A DNA stretch of 64,000 nt, taken from the NCBI RefSeq assembly GCF_030555055.1, contig NZ_JAMOAO010000001.1:5394001-5458000 (forward strand). Direction: 5' to 3'. Source of the stretch: Nocardiopsis sp. YSL2. Lineage in GTDB: Bacteria > Actinomycetota > Actinomycetes > Streptosporangiales > Streptosporangiaceae. Position numbers and translations under genes: made by a program. Shown here piece after piece: positions 35,539 through 44,437 of the stretch. Below the pieces are notes generated by a model. The model saw only the letters and a list, made by a program, of their open reading frames with translations. It had not been told where the DNA came from and made no database searches. Position 1 is the first letter of the stretch, and the number at the start of each line of letters is the position of its first letter.

Positions 35539-35695
35539 GGAGGTCCTCCCGGTGGTCGGTCGGGCGGCACGCCGCCCGCGGCGGGTCCGAGGGAAGGCTA
35601 CCCGTCCGCTCCCGGGGTCCTCCGCCGTGCCCCGGTCAGGGACGAAGGACCCCGTCGGTCCGGACAATGACCCCAGCGCCAGGGCGCAATGCCCC

Positions 35696-35711
35696 AGTGA
35701 TATGGATCACG
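35696..35711. promoter_or_regulatory. Crp-like palindrome in a divergent gap
   Basis: GTGAT-ATGG-ATCAC (35697-35710) is a perfect dyad of Crp/FNR form, close to AGTGATCGGCATCACT upstream of adhE. It lies 130 bases before the DUF4190/DUF4352 gene and 160 bases before the divergent HAD gene. Confidence 0.5.
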
Positions 35712-35838
35712 TTCCGGGGTGGGCTGGTGGTGGAGGGGCGCACACCTCGCGGGTGGACGGAGACCCGGTCCGGGACGGCGGGCGTGCGCCCGCCCCATCC
35801 CGGCGCCGCCGCGGTGGGGACCGGCCGAGGGGGTCGCG

Positions 35839-36564
35839 ATGAACCAGCAACCGCCGTACAACGGGGGGACACCGCCCACGGGATACCCGCCCGAAGGCTA
35901 CTACCAGCCGGTGACCCCGGCCGAGACCTCCGGTCTGGCCACCGTCTCCCTCGTGGTCGGCATCGCCTCGGTCACGCCACTGGGGCTGCTGGTCTTCCCG
36001 CCGATCGTCGGAGCGGTGACCGGCGTCCTGGCGCTCGTGCGCATCCGCGGCTCCGCGGGTCACCTGAAGGGCACGACGATGGCCCTGTGGGGGATCGTCC
36101 TCTCCGGATTCTCCCTGTTCGTGCTGGTGGTGGCGGGCGTGTTCGTGCTCTCCGCCGAGTCGGAACCCGCAGGTCAGACCGTGGCCGTGGGCGAGGCCGG
36201 GTCCACGGGCGACTGGGAGGTCACCGTGGTGGACATCCAGACCCGGACCTCCTACACCGACGAGTTCGACCTCACCGAGTACCCGCAGGGTGAGTTCCAG
36301 GTGATCCAGATGGAGGTGTCCAACCAGGGCACCGAGGCCACCGTGTTCGACGCGAGCGAGGCCGTGACTCTGCACGACTCCGAGGGCAACGCCCACTCGG
36401 TCGACTTCACCCTCCTCGGCGACTTCGTCTACACCGACATCAACCCGGGCAACTCGCTCAGTGGTGAGGTCGTGGTGGACGTGCCGGAGGGCACCGAGGT
36501 CTCCGAGTTGGAGGTCGTGGATCCCTCCACGCTCGACGATCCCCTGACCGTCACGGTGAACTGA
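35839..36564 (+). CDS. DUF4190 / DUF4352 membrane-anchored protein
   Basis: Protein of 241 residues. A Pro/Gly/Tyr-rich cytoplasmic start is followed by two membrane helices in a DUF4190 domain (about 35-105, LATVSLVVGIASVTPLGLLVFPP and LWGIVLSGFSLFVLVVAGVFV), then an extracellular DUF4352 immunoglobulin-like domain (about 115-241, WEVTVVDIQTR ... VIQMEVSNQG). This architecture is common in actinobacteria; function unknown, likely at the cell surface. ATG 35839 directly starts the Pro-rich segment. Confidence 0.85.
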   Translation: MNQQPPYNGGTPPTGYPPEGYYQPVTPAETSGLATVSLVVGIASVTPLGLLVFPPIVGAVTGVLALVRIRGSAGHLKGTTMALWGIVLSGFSLFVLVVAGVFVLSAESEPAGQTVAVGEAGSTGDWEVTVVDIQTRTSYTDEFDLTEYPQGEFQVIQMEVSNQGTEATVFDASEAVTLHDSEGNAHSVDFTLLGDFVYTDINPGNSLSGEVVVDVPEGTEVSELEVVDPSTLDDPLTVTVN

Positions 36565-36633
36565 CCACCGTACGGTCCGCTCCGGGCCCGGTCACCGCCT
36601 GGCGGGCCCGGACGCGTGCGCGGACCGGGCGGT

Positions 36634-37191
36634 TCAGGCGCGGCGGTAGCGCGCCAGGACGACCTGGGAGTCGAACACGCGCGACTCGACCAGGCTCAAC
36701 CCGTGGCGCCTCTCGTTGTGGGGGAAGGCGGGCCTGCCGCCGCCCAGCACCACCGGGTGCACGAACACCTGGTAGTCGTCGATGAGCCCCTCCTCGGTCA
36801 GGGAGGCGGCCAGGTCCGAGCCGCCGAACATCACCATGCTCGTGCCGGACTCCTTGAGCGCGCCCAGCCGCGCGGCCACGTCGTCCCCGATGACCTCGGT
36901 GTTCCAGTCGGCCTTCTCCAGGGTCCGGGACACGACGTACTTGGGCTTGTCCCGCCACATCGGGGCGAAGGCCAGGTCGTGTTCGTCGGTGGAGATGTCC
37001 TCGGCGCGCGGCCAGAAACCCGACATCATGTCCCACACCCTGCGGCCGTAGAGGAAGGCGTCGGTCTCCTCTCCCAGGGCGCGCGCGTACGCCGACAGCT
37101 CGGGGCCCATGAGCGGCCAGTCGAACTCGCCGCCGGGACCCTCGATGTAGCCGTCGACGGACTGGGCGACGAAGTGGGTGATGGTGCTCAT
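36634..37191 (-). CDS. Dihydrofolate-reductase-like (RibD C-terminal domain) protein
   Basis: Protein of 185 residues of the RibD_C superfamily. It has MSTITHFVAQSVDGYIEGPGGEFDW, FLYGRRVWDMM, VVSRTL and GTSMVMFGGSDLAASL (NADPH-binding), with the C-terminal VFVHPVVLGGG. Stand-alone members are NADPH-dependent reductases of unknown substrate and are not riboflavin enzymes as such. ATG 37191 fits the family start. Confidence 0.85.
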   Translation of the reverse strand: MSTITHFVAQSVDGYIEGPGGEFDWPLMGPELSAYARALGEETDAFLYGRRVWDMMSGFWPRAEDISTDEHDLAFAPMWRDKPKYVVSRTLEKADWNTEVIGDDVAARLGALKESGTSMVMFGGSDLAASLTEEGLIDDYQVFVHPVVLGGGRPAFPHNERRHGLSLVESRVFDSQVVLARYRRA

Positions 37192-37327
37192 GGCGGGGTC
37201 CGCTTCCGTTCGTGCCCGGTGGATCCGGGGCGGGTGGGACCACCCTAGGACCGCCCCACGACATTCCCCGGAGGCCACCCGCGGGGCGGCCCCGCCCGGG
37301 ACGGCCCCCGCCCCCTCGGCGGAGGCC

Positions 37328-38128
37328 CTACACCTTGCGGGCCAGGCTGCAGTACTGGGGCAGGTCCCGGATCTCGCCGACCTCGGTCGGCTCCGGACGC
37401 CAGCGCAGCACGGAGACGACCCCGGGCTCGACCAGCTCGAAGCCGTCGAAGAAGCGGGTGAAGTCCTCCACCGAGCGCAGGTGGTACGCCTGGGCGACGC
37501 CCTCCTGCCAGCGCTCCATGGCCTCCAGCGCACGCGCGCCGGTGACCCGCTCCAGGTGGGCGAAGACGCCGTCGCACACCGCCAGGAAGCTGCCCGGCGC
37601 CAGGGCGGCCATGTAGGTGCGGACGAGGCCGAGTGCCTCCTCGATGTCCTCGAAGTGGCCCATCGTCCCCAGCAGGGTCAGGCCGACCGGCTGTGAGAGG
37701 TCGAGGGTCTCGGCGGCGGCCTCGAGCACCGATGCGGTGTCGCGCAGGTCCGATCCCACGAACGTGGTCCGGCCCGCCTCGGTGCCCGTGAGCAGGGCGT
37801 GCGCGTGGGCCAGGACGAGGGGGTCGTTGTCGACGTAGACCACACGCGCCTCAGGGGCGCGGGCCTGGGCCACCTCGTGGGTGTTGTCGGCTGTGGGCAG
37901 GCCGGTGCCGATGTCCAGGAACTGGCGGATCCCCTCCTCGGCCATGTGCGTGACCGCGCGGCGCAGGAAGAGGCGGTCGCCGAGGGCGACCTCGACCACC
38001 TGGGGGAGAAGCTCTCTGACCTGGTCCCCGACCTCGCGGTCGACGGGGTAGTTGTCCTTGCCGCCGAGCCAGTAGTTCCACACCCGTGCCGTGTGGGCGA
38101 CGCTGGTGTCGATGGGCGTGTCCGTCAT
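37328..38128 (-). CDS. SAM-dependent methyltransferase, Methyltransf_19 (DUF574) family
   Basis: Protein of 266 residues. The family signature is VWNYWLGGKDNYPVDREVGDQ (about 17-37) and the SAM-binding motif FLDIGTGLPTADNTHEVAQ (about 68-86), followed by VVYVDNDPLVLAHA. These proteins are numerous in actinomycetes, often without known substrate. ATG 38128 places the signature near the N-terminus, as usual. A longer frame upstream lacks support. Confidence 0.88.
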   Translation of the reverse strand: MTDTPIDTSVAHTARVWNYWLGGKDNYPVDREVGDQVRELLPQVVEVALGDRLFLRRAVTHMAEEGIRQFLDIGTGLPTADNTHEVAQARAPEARVVYVDNDPLVLAHAHALLTGTEAGRTTFVGSDLRDTASVLEAAAETLDLSQPVGLTLLGTMGHFEDIEEALGLVRTYMAALAPGSFLAVCDGVFAHLERVTGARALEAMERWQEGVAQAYHLRSVEDFTRFFDGFELVEPGVVSVLRWRPEPTEVGEIRDLPQYCSLARKV

Positions 38129-38300
38129 GGGGACCTCTCGTCGGAGCGGTGAGCGCTGCGCTACCCGCAGTCTTGTGGCCGCGCCCCGCGTGCGCAACTC
38201 CGTATCGCCTGTCCCGTAGGGCTTCCCGCACCGGGACCGACACGGCGGACGCCCCCGGGGGCGATGCCGGGGGCGTCCTTTCCTGGGTGGACCAGCGGAT

Positions 38301-39890
38301 TCAGCCGGAGGCGGCCGTGTCGGTCGGGGCGGTGGGACCGGCGGGCTCCCCGTCGTCCTCCCGGCCCGGCAGATCGAGGCTGTCGCGCAGCCGCACCCGG
38401 GGCAGGAACAGGGCGACGACCAGGCCGACCGACGCGATGCCCGTGGCGAGCAGGAAGATGTCGCCGGTCGCGGAGCCGTACGCGGACTCGACGATCCCCC
38501 GGACGAACGGCGGCATGGCGTCCAGGTTCAGCGTTGCGCTGCCCGGGGCGGCGGAGGCGTCGACCCCCGCGCGGGCCAGGCCGTCGGTGACGCCGGTGCC
38601 GACCCGGTTGGCCAGGACGGCTCCCAGGACCGAGACCCCGACGGTGCCGCCCAGGGAGCGGAAGAAGGTGATGGCCCCGCTGGCCGCGCCGAGTTCGCTC
38701 AGCGGGACGGAGTTCTGGACCACCAGCACCAGGTTCTGCATCGACATGCCCACCCCGGCACCCATCAGGACCATGCCGCCGGCCACGAGGTACAGCGACG
38801 TGGTCTCGTCGATGGTGGACAGGACCAGGAAGCCCGCGGTCAGCGACACCATGCCGGTGACGACGTAGGACTTGACCCGGCCCGAGCGCGAGACCATACG
38901 GCCCGAGACCGTGGAGGAGACCAGGACGCCCAGCATCAGTGGCGCGGTCAGGAGCCCGGCCTCGATCGGGGAGTAGCCGCGGGCGAGCTGGAAGTACTGG
39001 CCCAGGAAGACCGCGCCGCCGAACATGGCCATGCCGACCGCGGCGCTGGCCAGGATGGCCATCGCCGTCTCGCGCCGCACGACCAGGTGCACGGGGATGA
39101 CCGGCTGCGACACCCGCGACTCCACCCGCACGGCCAGGCCGAGCAGGACCACCGTCCCCGCGACCATGGCGGCGGACGGCCAGGAGAACCAGCCGAAGCC
39201 GTCGCCGACGAAGGTCACCCACAGCAGGAGCAGGCTGACACCGGAGGCGATGAGCAGCGCGCCCGCGTAGTCCACCCTGGTGTCCGGGCGGCGGGTGTCG
39301 GACAGGTGCAGGGTGCGGCCGATCACGACGAACGCGATGACCAGGAACGGCACGCCGATGAGGAAGCACCAGCGCCAGCCGAGCCAGGAGATGTCGGTGA
39401 TCGCCCCGCCGATGAGCGGCCCGCCGACGGTGGCCACCGCCATGATGGCGCCGATGTAGCCGTTGAACCTGCCGCGCTCCTTGGGGCTGACCAGCGAGGC
39501 GATGATCACCTGCACCAGGACCTGGGACGCTCCCATGCCCAGACCCTGCACGGTGCGGAAGGCGATGAGCTGTTCGGTCGACTGCGCCAGGCCGCACAGC
39601 AGCGAGGAGAGGACGAAGAGGACGATCGACAGCTGGAGCAGCCGCTTCTTGTCGAAGAGGTCGGCCAGCCTGCCCCAGATCGGTGTGGAGGCCGTCGACG
39701 CCAGCAGGGTCGCGGTCACCACCCAGGTGTACTGCGACTGCGTGCCGTTGAGGGAGCCCACGATCTGGGGGAGCGCGACCGACACGATCGTGCCGCTGAG
39801 CATCGTCACGCCCAGCACGGTGAGCAGCCCGCTCAGTGAGCGCGTGATCGATGGTGTCCGCGTCTCGGGCGCCGGGCGTGTTCTGCTCAA
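38301..39890 (-). CDS. MFS drug efflux transporter, DHA2 (14-TMS) family
   Basis: Protein of 529 residues with about 14 membrane helices. Motif A-like GRLADLFDKKRLLQLSIV lies after TM2, motif C-like GGPLIGGAITDISWLGWRW in TM5, as in EmrB/QacA proton-drug antiporters. The start is uncertain. TTG 39890 is chosen because it lies just before the first helix with AGAGG upstream; the longer frame to ATG 40145 would run through the divergent TetR gene. It diverges from a TetR regulator across a 97-base gap with a large palindrome, so expression is probably inducible by a drug-like ligand. Confidence 0.85.
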   Translation of the reverse strand: MSRTRPAPETRTPSITRSLSGLLTVLGVTMLSGTIVSVALPQIVGSLNGTQSQYTWVVTATLLASTASTPIWGRLADLFDKKRLLQLSIVLFVLSSLLCGLAQSTEQLIAFRTVQGLGMGASQVLVQVIIASLVSPKERGRFNGYIGAIMAVATVGGPLIGGAITDISWLGWRWCFLIGVPFLVIAFVVIGRTLHLSDTRRPDTRVDYAGALLIASGVSLLLLWVTFVGDGFGWFSWPSAAMVAGTVVLLGLAVRVESRVSQPVIPVHLVVRRETAMAILASAAVGMAMFGGAVFLGQYFQLARGYSPIEAGLLTAPLMLGVLVSSTVSGRMVSRSGRVKSYVVTGMVSLTAGFLVLSTIDETTSLYLVAGGMVLMGAGVGMSMQNLVLVVQNSVPLSELGAASGAITFFRSLGGTVGVSVLGAVLANRVGTGVTDGLARAGVDASAAPGSATLNLDAMPPFVRGIVESAYGSATGDIFLLATGIASVGLVVALFLPRVRLRDSLDLPGREDDGEPAGPTAPTDTAASG

Positions 39891-39930
39891 GGAGACCTCT
39901 GGAAGACGAGATGGGACGAGCCTGAAAGTG

Positions 39931-39960
39931 TGCTCACCAGGCAAAGATGCCCAATGAGCA
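39931..39960. promoter_or_regulatory. TetR-type operator between efflux gene and regulator
   Basis: A 30-base imperfect palindrome: outer arms TGCTCA/TGAGCA (39931-39936, 39955-39960) and inner arms GGCA/TGCC (39940-39943, 39948-39951) share one centre at 39945/39946. It sits mid-way between the divergent MFS and TetR starts. Confidence 0.6.
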
Positions 39961-39987
39961 TGTTTGCACTGTGTGTAGACTAGCACC

Positions 39988-40578
39988 GTGGACAGAGCGG
40001 GTGGACTGCGGGAACGCAAGAAGGAAGAGACGCGGCGAGGGGTGCACGCCGCCGCCGTGCGGCTGACCGCCGAACTCGGGTACGAGAACGTCACGGTGGA
40101 GGCGATCGCGGAGGCCGCCAACGTCTCGCGACGGACCTTCTCCAACTACTTCTCCTGCAAGGAGGAGGCCGTCCTGCACGGTGAGCACGTGTACATGCGC
40201 TCGCTCACGCACGCGGTGCTGGACCGGCCCGCCGACGAGGACGCCTGGACCGCGCTGCGCTACGCCGCCCGCGGCGTCTACGCCCACTGGGGACGCCCGA
40301 CCGACCGGGAGGGGTGGGCGCGCGCCAAACTCGCCCGCAAGCACCCCGCACTGCTGGCCAGGCTGCTCGCCAACCACGCCGAGCTCGCCCGGGACCTGGA
40401 ACGGGCCCTGGACGGACGCCGCCGCCCCGGCGGCGTGCGCTACGCCGTCCTCGTCGCCGTCTTCCTCGCCTGCCTGCGGGTGTCCCTGGAGACCTGGACC
40501 GGGGAGGAGGCCGCGCGCGACCTCGCCGAGATCGCCGAGGAGGTCCTCGACGAGGCCGAGGCGCCCTTCACCTCCTGA
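39988..40578 (+). CDS. TetR family repressor of the divergent efflux gene
   Basis: Protein of 196 residues from GTG 39988. The N-terminal HTH (RKKEETRRGVHAAAVRLTAELGYENVTVEAIAEAANVSRRTFSNYFSCKEEAV, about 11-63) is typical of TetR. The C-terminal helices would form the ligand pocket. Divergent arrangement with an MFS pump and the palindrome at 39931-39960 support direct control of efflux. Confidence 0.88.
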   Translation: MDRAGGLRERKKEETRRGVHAAAVRLTAELGYENVTVEAIAEAANVSRRTFSNYFSCKEEAVLHGEHVYMRSLTHAVLDRPADEDAWTALRYAARGVYAHWGRPTDREGWARAKLARKHPALLARLLANHAELARDLERALDGRRRPGGVRYAVLVAVFLACLRVSLETWTGEEAARDLAEIAEEVLDEAEAPFTS

Positions 40579-40600
40579 CCCCGCGGGGGATACTGGCCCC

Positions 40601-41332
40601 ATGGACGACCGGACCACGCGCTCCCTGCTACCGCTGACCACCACCGTGGAGGAGGGCGAACGCGCTGCGCGGGTGGCCCTGCTGCCCGTCGGCAGCCTCG
40701 AACAGCACGGCCCCCACCTGCCCCTGGTCACCGACACCGTCATCGCCTGCACGGTGGCCGCCGCCCTCGCCGACGCCCACCCCGTGCGCGTCCTGCCGCC
40801 CCTGACCCTGTCCTGCTCCCACGAGCACGCCGCCTGGCCCGGCACCGTCAGCATCTCCGCGCGCACCCTGCACGCCGTGGTCACCGACGCCGCCGACTCC
40901 CTGCGCCGCTCGGGCACACCGCGGCTGGTCCTGGTCAACGGCCACGGCGGCAACCACGTCCTGGCCAACGTGGTCCAGGAGTCCGGCGGCGCCATGGCGC
41001 TCTTCCCCCAGGCCCACGAATGGGAGGCCGCCCGCACCGCCGCCGGGATGGCCACGGACAACGACACCGACATGCACGCGGGCGAACTGGAGACCTCCGT
41101 CCTGCTGCACGCCCACCCGGAGATGGTCGGCCCCTCAGCCGCCGGAGCCGACCACGTCACCGGGCCGCGCGACCACATGCCCACCCTGGGCCTGGCGCCC
41201 TACACCCCGACCGGCGTGGTCGGCCGCCCCTCACTGGCCACGGCCGACAAGGGCGGACGGCTGCTCGCCGCCCTGGTCGGGGCCTTCGCCGGGCACCTCG
41301 GGGCCCTGCAGGACACGCACGACCAGCACTAG
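40601..41332 (+). CDS. Creatininase-family metal-dependent amidohydrolase
   Basis: Protein of 243 residues. Metal-site residues are in LPVGSLEQHGPHLPLVTDT (Glu, His, Asp), in LVNGHGGNHVL and in HAGELETSVLLH (Glu). Family members open cyclic amides or hydrolyse formamides: creatininase, MftE (mycofactocin) and archaeal ArfB, which deformylates a GTP-derived aminopyrimidine. The convergent operon begins with GTP cyclohydrolase II, so an ArfB-like step on a pyrimidine is a reasonable guess. The last 102 bases overlap the flippase-like gene on the other strand. It lies 22 bases after tetR. Confidence 0.85.
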   Translation: MDDRTTRSLLPLTTTVEEGERAARVALLPVGSLEQHGPHLPLVTDTVIACTVAAALADAHPVRVLPPLTLSCSHEHAAWPGTVSISARTLHAVVTDAADSLRRSGTPRLVLVNGHGGNHVLANVVQESGGAMALFPQAHEWEAARTAAGMATDNDTDMHAGELETSVLLHAHPEMVGPSAAGADHVTGPRDHMPTLGLAPYTPTGVVGRPSLATADKGGRLLAALVGAFAGHLGALQDTHDQH

Positions 41333-42205
41333 CGCCCCCGGCGCGGCGGCCACCAGCGCCAGCAGCCCGTAGACCACCGACGCCGTCACCCCCTGCTCGG
41401 CACCCAGCCCGGCCGCGCCGAAGGCCAGCGCCGTGACGGCCTCGCGCGGCCCCCAGCCTCCGACGTTGACCGGCAGGCTCATCGCCAGCAGCGCCAGGAC
41501 CACCAACGGCACCACCTGCGGCCACGGGGCGGTCACACCCGCCAGGCGCGCCGCCGCCAGGAACAGCACGACGTAGCCGGCCAGTGCGGCAGCCGACAGC
41601 GTCAGCACCTCGGCGCGGTGCGACCACAGGCCGGTCCGCGCGTCGGCAGCCGCGGCGCGGAGCGCCCCCCACCACCGCGGACGGCGGCGCCGTCCCACGG
41701 CCAGGCCGACGGCGGTACCCGCCGCCAGTACCGCGACCACACCCGCGGAGACCCCGACCGCGCGCAGGCCCGGCCCCAGCAGGGCGGCCGGAAGCGCGAA
41801 GAGCAGCGCGGCCGCGGTCAGGGCGAGCACGGCCTGCCCGGCCAGGCGCTCCAGCACCACAGCGCGCACGCTCCGCGACAGGTCGCCGGCGTAGCGCCCG
41901 TGGCACAGCGCCCGGTGCACGTCCCCGACCACCCCGGCGGGCAGCACGGCGTTGAGGAACACGGCCCGGTAGTAGTCGGCGACCGCGCGCCCCAGCGGCA
42001 ACCGCAGGCCCACGGCGCGTGCCACCACCCGCCAGCGCGCGGCGCTGAGCACCGTGGTCAACGCGCCCACGCCCAGGGCCAGCCCGACCGCGCCCGCGTC
42101 CACCACGGCGAACGCGTCGGTGAAGACCTCCAGCGGGTACCACCACACCACCCCCGCCAGGACCAGCGCACCGGCCAGGCCCCGCAGCCACGCGTGGATC
42201 CTCAT
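41231..42205 (-). CDS. LPG-synthase-TM / UPF0104-type integral membrane protein
   Basis: Protein of 324 residues with about eight membrane helices and the family features WRVVARAVGLRLPLGRAVADYYRAVFLNAVLPAGVVGDVHRAL and LPVNVGGWGPREAVTALAF. These are seen in the transmembrane (flippase-like) half of lysylphosphatidylglycerol synthases and in UPF0104 proteins, which lack the aminoacyltransferase domain. A role in moving a lipid-linked product across the membrane is inferred. ATG 42205 overlaps the methyltransferase stop. The last 102 bases are antisense to the creatininase-family gene. Confidence 0.82.
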   Translation of the reverse strand: MRIHAWLRGLAGALVLAGVVWWYPLEVFTDAFAVVDAGAVGLALGVGALTTVLSAARWRVVARAVGLRLPLGRAVADYYRAVFLNAVLPAGVVGDVHRALCHGRYAGDLSRSVRAVVLERLAGQAVLALTAAALLFALPAALLGPGLRAVGVSAGVVAVLAAGTAVGLAVGRRRRPRWWGALRAAAADARTGLWSHRAEVLTLSAAALAGYVVLFLAAARLAGVTAPWPQVVPLVVLALLAMSLPVNVGGWGPREAVTALAFGAAGLGAEQGVTASVVYGLLALVAAAPGALVLVVRVLQGPEVPGEGPDQGGEQPSALVGRGQ

Positions 42206-42987
42206 CGGTCGTCCCCGGCCGGGTCGGCCCACAGGTCGGTGTGGTGGACGATGGCGTACAGGGCGCCGCGCGAGCACTCCTCCAGCCGCCGCTCCAGGTA
42301 GGCGTCCGCGGGCAGGTCCGGGTCCTGCTCCCGCGCCGCGCCCACCCAGCCGCGCAGCCACGCCGCCAGCAGCGCGCCCTCCCCAGGACCCAGCCGCCAC
42401 GGACTCGCGAACGTGCGCGTCGCGGCGCCGCGCTCGGTGAAGGCCGCGCGCGCCGCCTCGACCGCGTCGGGACCCAGCAGGCCCCCGCGCCGCTGGTGGG
42501 CGTCGAACGCGCGGGCGACCGCGCCGTCGAGCGGATCGGCGGGCGACAGCTCCACACGCCCCGCCACCGTCAGCGAGAACAGCGCCGGGCAGCCGGCGCC
42601 GACCACGGCCTCGACCAGGGCGCCCACCGCCGGACGGGTCAGCACGTCCAGCAGGGCGGAGGCCACCACCAGCGTGCATCCGTCCAGGTCGGTCGGCCGC
42701 AGAGACGCCAGGTCGCGCCGCCGGGTCTCGGTCGTGGCGCCGGGCACGCCGTGCTCGGCCATCGCGAGCAGCCGGGGGTCGCGGTCGAAGAGCACCCAGT
42801 GCTGGGGGGAGGGCAGGCGGGGGGCGAGCCAGCGGCCCAGCGAACCGGTGCCGCAGCCCAGGTCGGCGACGACCCGGCCGCGGTCGCCGATCAGCCCGAC
42901 CGGCTCACGGGCGCGCGCCCGGGCGTCGGCGCCCTCGCGCAGGGCCAGCCACTCCGGAGCGAACGGGGCTACGTCGGTCTCGCTCAT
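42202..42987 (-). CDS. Class I SAM-dependent methyltransferase
   Basis: Protein of 261 residues. The SAM-binding motif I is VVADLGCGTGSLGRWLAPRL (about 39-58), followed by the acidic loop LFDRDPRLLAMAEH and a motif-IV-like LVVASALLDVL. ATG 42987 overlaps the glycosyltransferase stop by four bases and its own stop overlaps the flippase-like start. By context it methylates an intermediate of the RibA-PTPS cluster; the position modified is unknown. Confidence 0.85.
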   Translation of the reverse strand: MSETDVAPFAPEWLALREGADARARAREPVGLIGDRGRVVADLGCGTGSLGRWLAPRLPSPQHWVLFDRDPRLLAMAEHGVPGATTETRRRDLASLRPTDLDGCTLVVASALLDVLTRPAVGALVEAVVGAGCPALFSLTVAGRVELSPADPLDGAVARAFDAHQRRGGLLGPDAVEAARAAFTERGAATRTFASPWRLGPGEGALLAAWLRGWVGAAREQDPDLPADAYLERRLEECSRGALYAIVHHTDLWADPAGDDR

Positions 42988-44024
42988 CGGGACACCTCCC
43001 GGTCCAGGACGGCGGCCATGGCCCGCGCCGCCTCCTTCCATCCTGTCAAGTCCAGCCGTCGAAGGCGCGCGGAGTCGCGTAACCGTTCGCGCAGCGTCGC
43101 GTCGGTCAGCCACCGCCGCAGCGCGTCGCCGAGCGCGGCGGGGTCCTCCGGCGCGACGAGCAGGCCGGGACGGCGACCGAAGGGGTCGCGGCCCAGCGCC
43201 TCGGGGACACCGCCCACCGCCGTCGCCACCACCGGGACCGCCCTGGCCAGTGCCTCGGTCACGACCATGCCGTAGGTCTCCCCTCTGGAAGGCAGCACGA
43301 CGAGGTCGGCGGCGGCGTAGGACGCCTGTAGCGCCAGGCCGGCCCGTGCGCCCGCGAAGCGTACCGGGAGCGACCCGGCCCGGGACCGCAGCGCCGCCAC
43401 CAGGCCGGGGTCGCCGAAGGGGCCCACGCACTCGCACGACCACGCGGGGCCGCGCACGAGAGCGAGCGCGTCCAGCAGTACGTCGTGCCCCTTGCGCGGG
43501 GTCAGCGACGCCACGCACAGCAGGCGGGAGGACCCGTCCGTCCCGGGGGAGGGCGGCGCCGGGTCCACACCCGGGGGCACGGCGTGGACCCGGTCCACGC
43601 CGTGGCGGGCGGCCACGTCCGCGGCGGCCCACGCGCTGGTGGCCACCGCCTCCGCGGCGGCCCGCAGCACCCGGCCCTCGCGTTCGTCCAGGTCGCGGGC
43701 CAGACCGGGGTCCAGTCCGGTCTCGTCGGCCAGCGGCAGGTGCACCAGCACGACCGTGCGCAGCCGCCCGGCGTGCGGCACGACCACCTCGGGCACACCG
43801 CAGGCGACCAGGCCGTCCAGCAGCACGGTGGACCGGTCGGGCAGCCCGGCGAGCAGTCCGGCCAGGCGCGCCCGTGCCGCGGAGTCCGGCCGCGGCCAGT
43901 CGCCGGGCACGGCCACGGTCCGCAGGGGGCGTCCGGCGGCCGCCATGGCCCGCGCCAGCCGTTCGTCGTAGACGTGGCCGCCGCTGGGAGCGTCGCCGGC
44001 GGGGACGACGAAGACGGTGCTCAC
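42984..44024 (-). CDS. GT4-family glycosyltransferase
   Basis: Protein of 346 residues with the GT-B fold. The N-terminal domain starts STVFVVPAGDAPSGGHVYDERLARAM. The nucleotide-sugar domain has LLCVASLTPRKGHDVLLDALALV (about 168-190) and the E-x7-E motif PSRGETYGMVVTEALARAVPVVAT near 245-268. A retaining transfer of a sugar to a lipid or small-molecule acceptor is expected. It overlaps the PTPS-like gene upstream and the methyltransferase downstream by four bases each. Confidence 0.88.
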   Translation of the reverse strand: MSTVFVVPAGDAPSGGHVYDERLARAMAAAGRPLRTVAVPGDWPRPDSAARARLAGLLAGLPDRSTVLLDGLVACGVPEVVVPHAGRLRTVVLVHLPLADETGLDPGLARDLDEREGRVLRAAAEAVATSAWAAADVAARHGVDRVHAVPPGVDPAPPSPGTDGSSRLLCVASLTPRKGHDVLLDALALVRGPAWSCECVGPFGDPGLVAALRSRAGSLPVRFAGARAGLALQASYAAADLVVLPSRGETYGMVVTEALARAVPVVATAVGGVPEALGRDPFGRRPGLLVAPEDPAALGDALRRWLTDATLRERLRDSARLRRLDLTGWKEAARAMAAVLDREVSR

Positions 44025-44404
44025 AGCTCGCGGTCGTGGCTCGCCCAGGCCACGTGCGACTCGCTCAGAGTCACGGTCAGTCCGCTCAGGCCGCGCGCCC
44101 GCGCGTCGACGCGTTCGACGAGCCGGTCGCCGACCACCTTGGCCAGGTACTCGGTGGAGGTGTTGACGCCCGCGAAATCGGGTTCCTCGTCCAGATTGCG
44201 GTAGTTGAGCTCGGCGAGCACCGCGGCCAGCTCACGCGTGGCCAGGCCGATGTCGATGACGATGTTGTCCTGGTCGAGTTCGGGACGGCGGAACGTCGCG
44301 TCGACGACGAACGTGGCGCCGTGCAGTCGCTGGGCGGGACCGAAGACGGCGCCGCGGAAGCTGTGGGCGACCATCAGGTGGTCGCGGACGGTGACGGTGA
44401 ACAC
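44021..44404 (-). CDS. 6-pyruvoyl-tetrahydropterin synthase homologue lacking catalytic residues
   Basis: Protein of 127 residues with the T-fold of PTPS/QueD. The first zinc His survives (VAHSF, H14), and H28 of the HGH motif, but the motif reads LHGATF, so the third His is Ala30. The catalytic Cys four residues before HGH is Ala24. The usual Asp-His pair is Asn67-Tyr68 (LNYRNLD). The Glu near the C-terminus (SESHVAW) remains. Normal PTPS or QueD chemistry on dihydroneopterin triphosphate is therefore unlikely. It may bind a pterin- or pyrimidine-like ligand or catalyse a different step. It lies in the ribA-led operon, 33 bases after the dehydrogenase. Confidence 0.82.
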   Translation of the reverse strand: MFTVTVRDHLMVAHSFRGAVFGPAQRLHGATFVVDATFRRPELDQDNIVIDIGLATRELAAVLAELNYRNLDEEPDFAGVNTSTEYLAKVVGDRLVERVDARARGLSGLTVTLSESHVAWASHDREL

Positions 44405-44437
44405 GGGAGGCGGCTCCTTCGGTGGGGGCGGTTGCGG

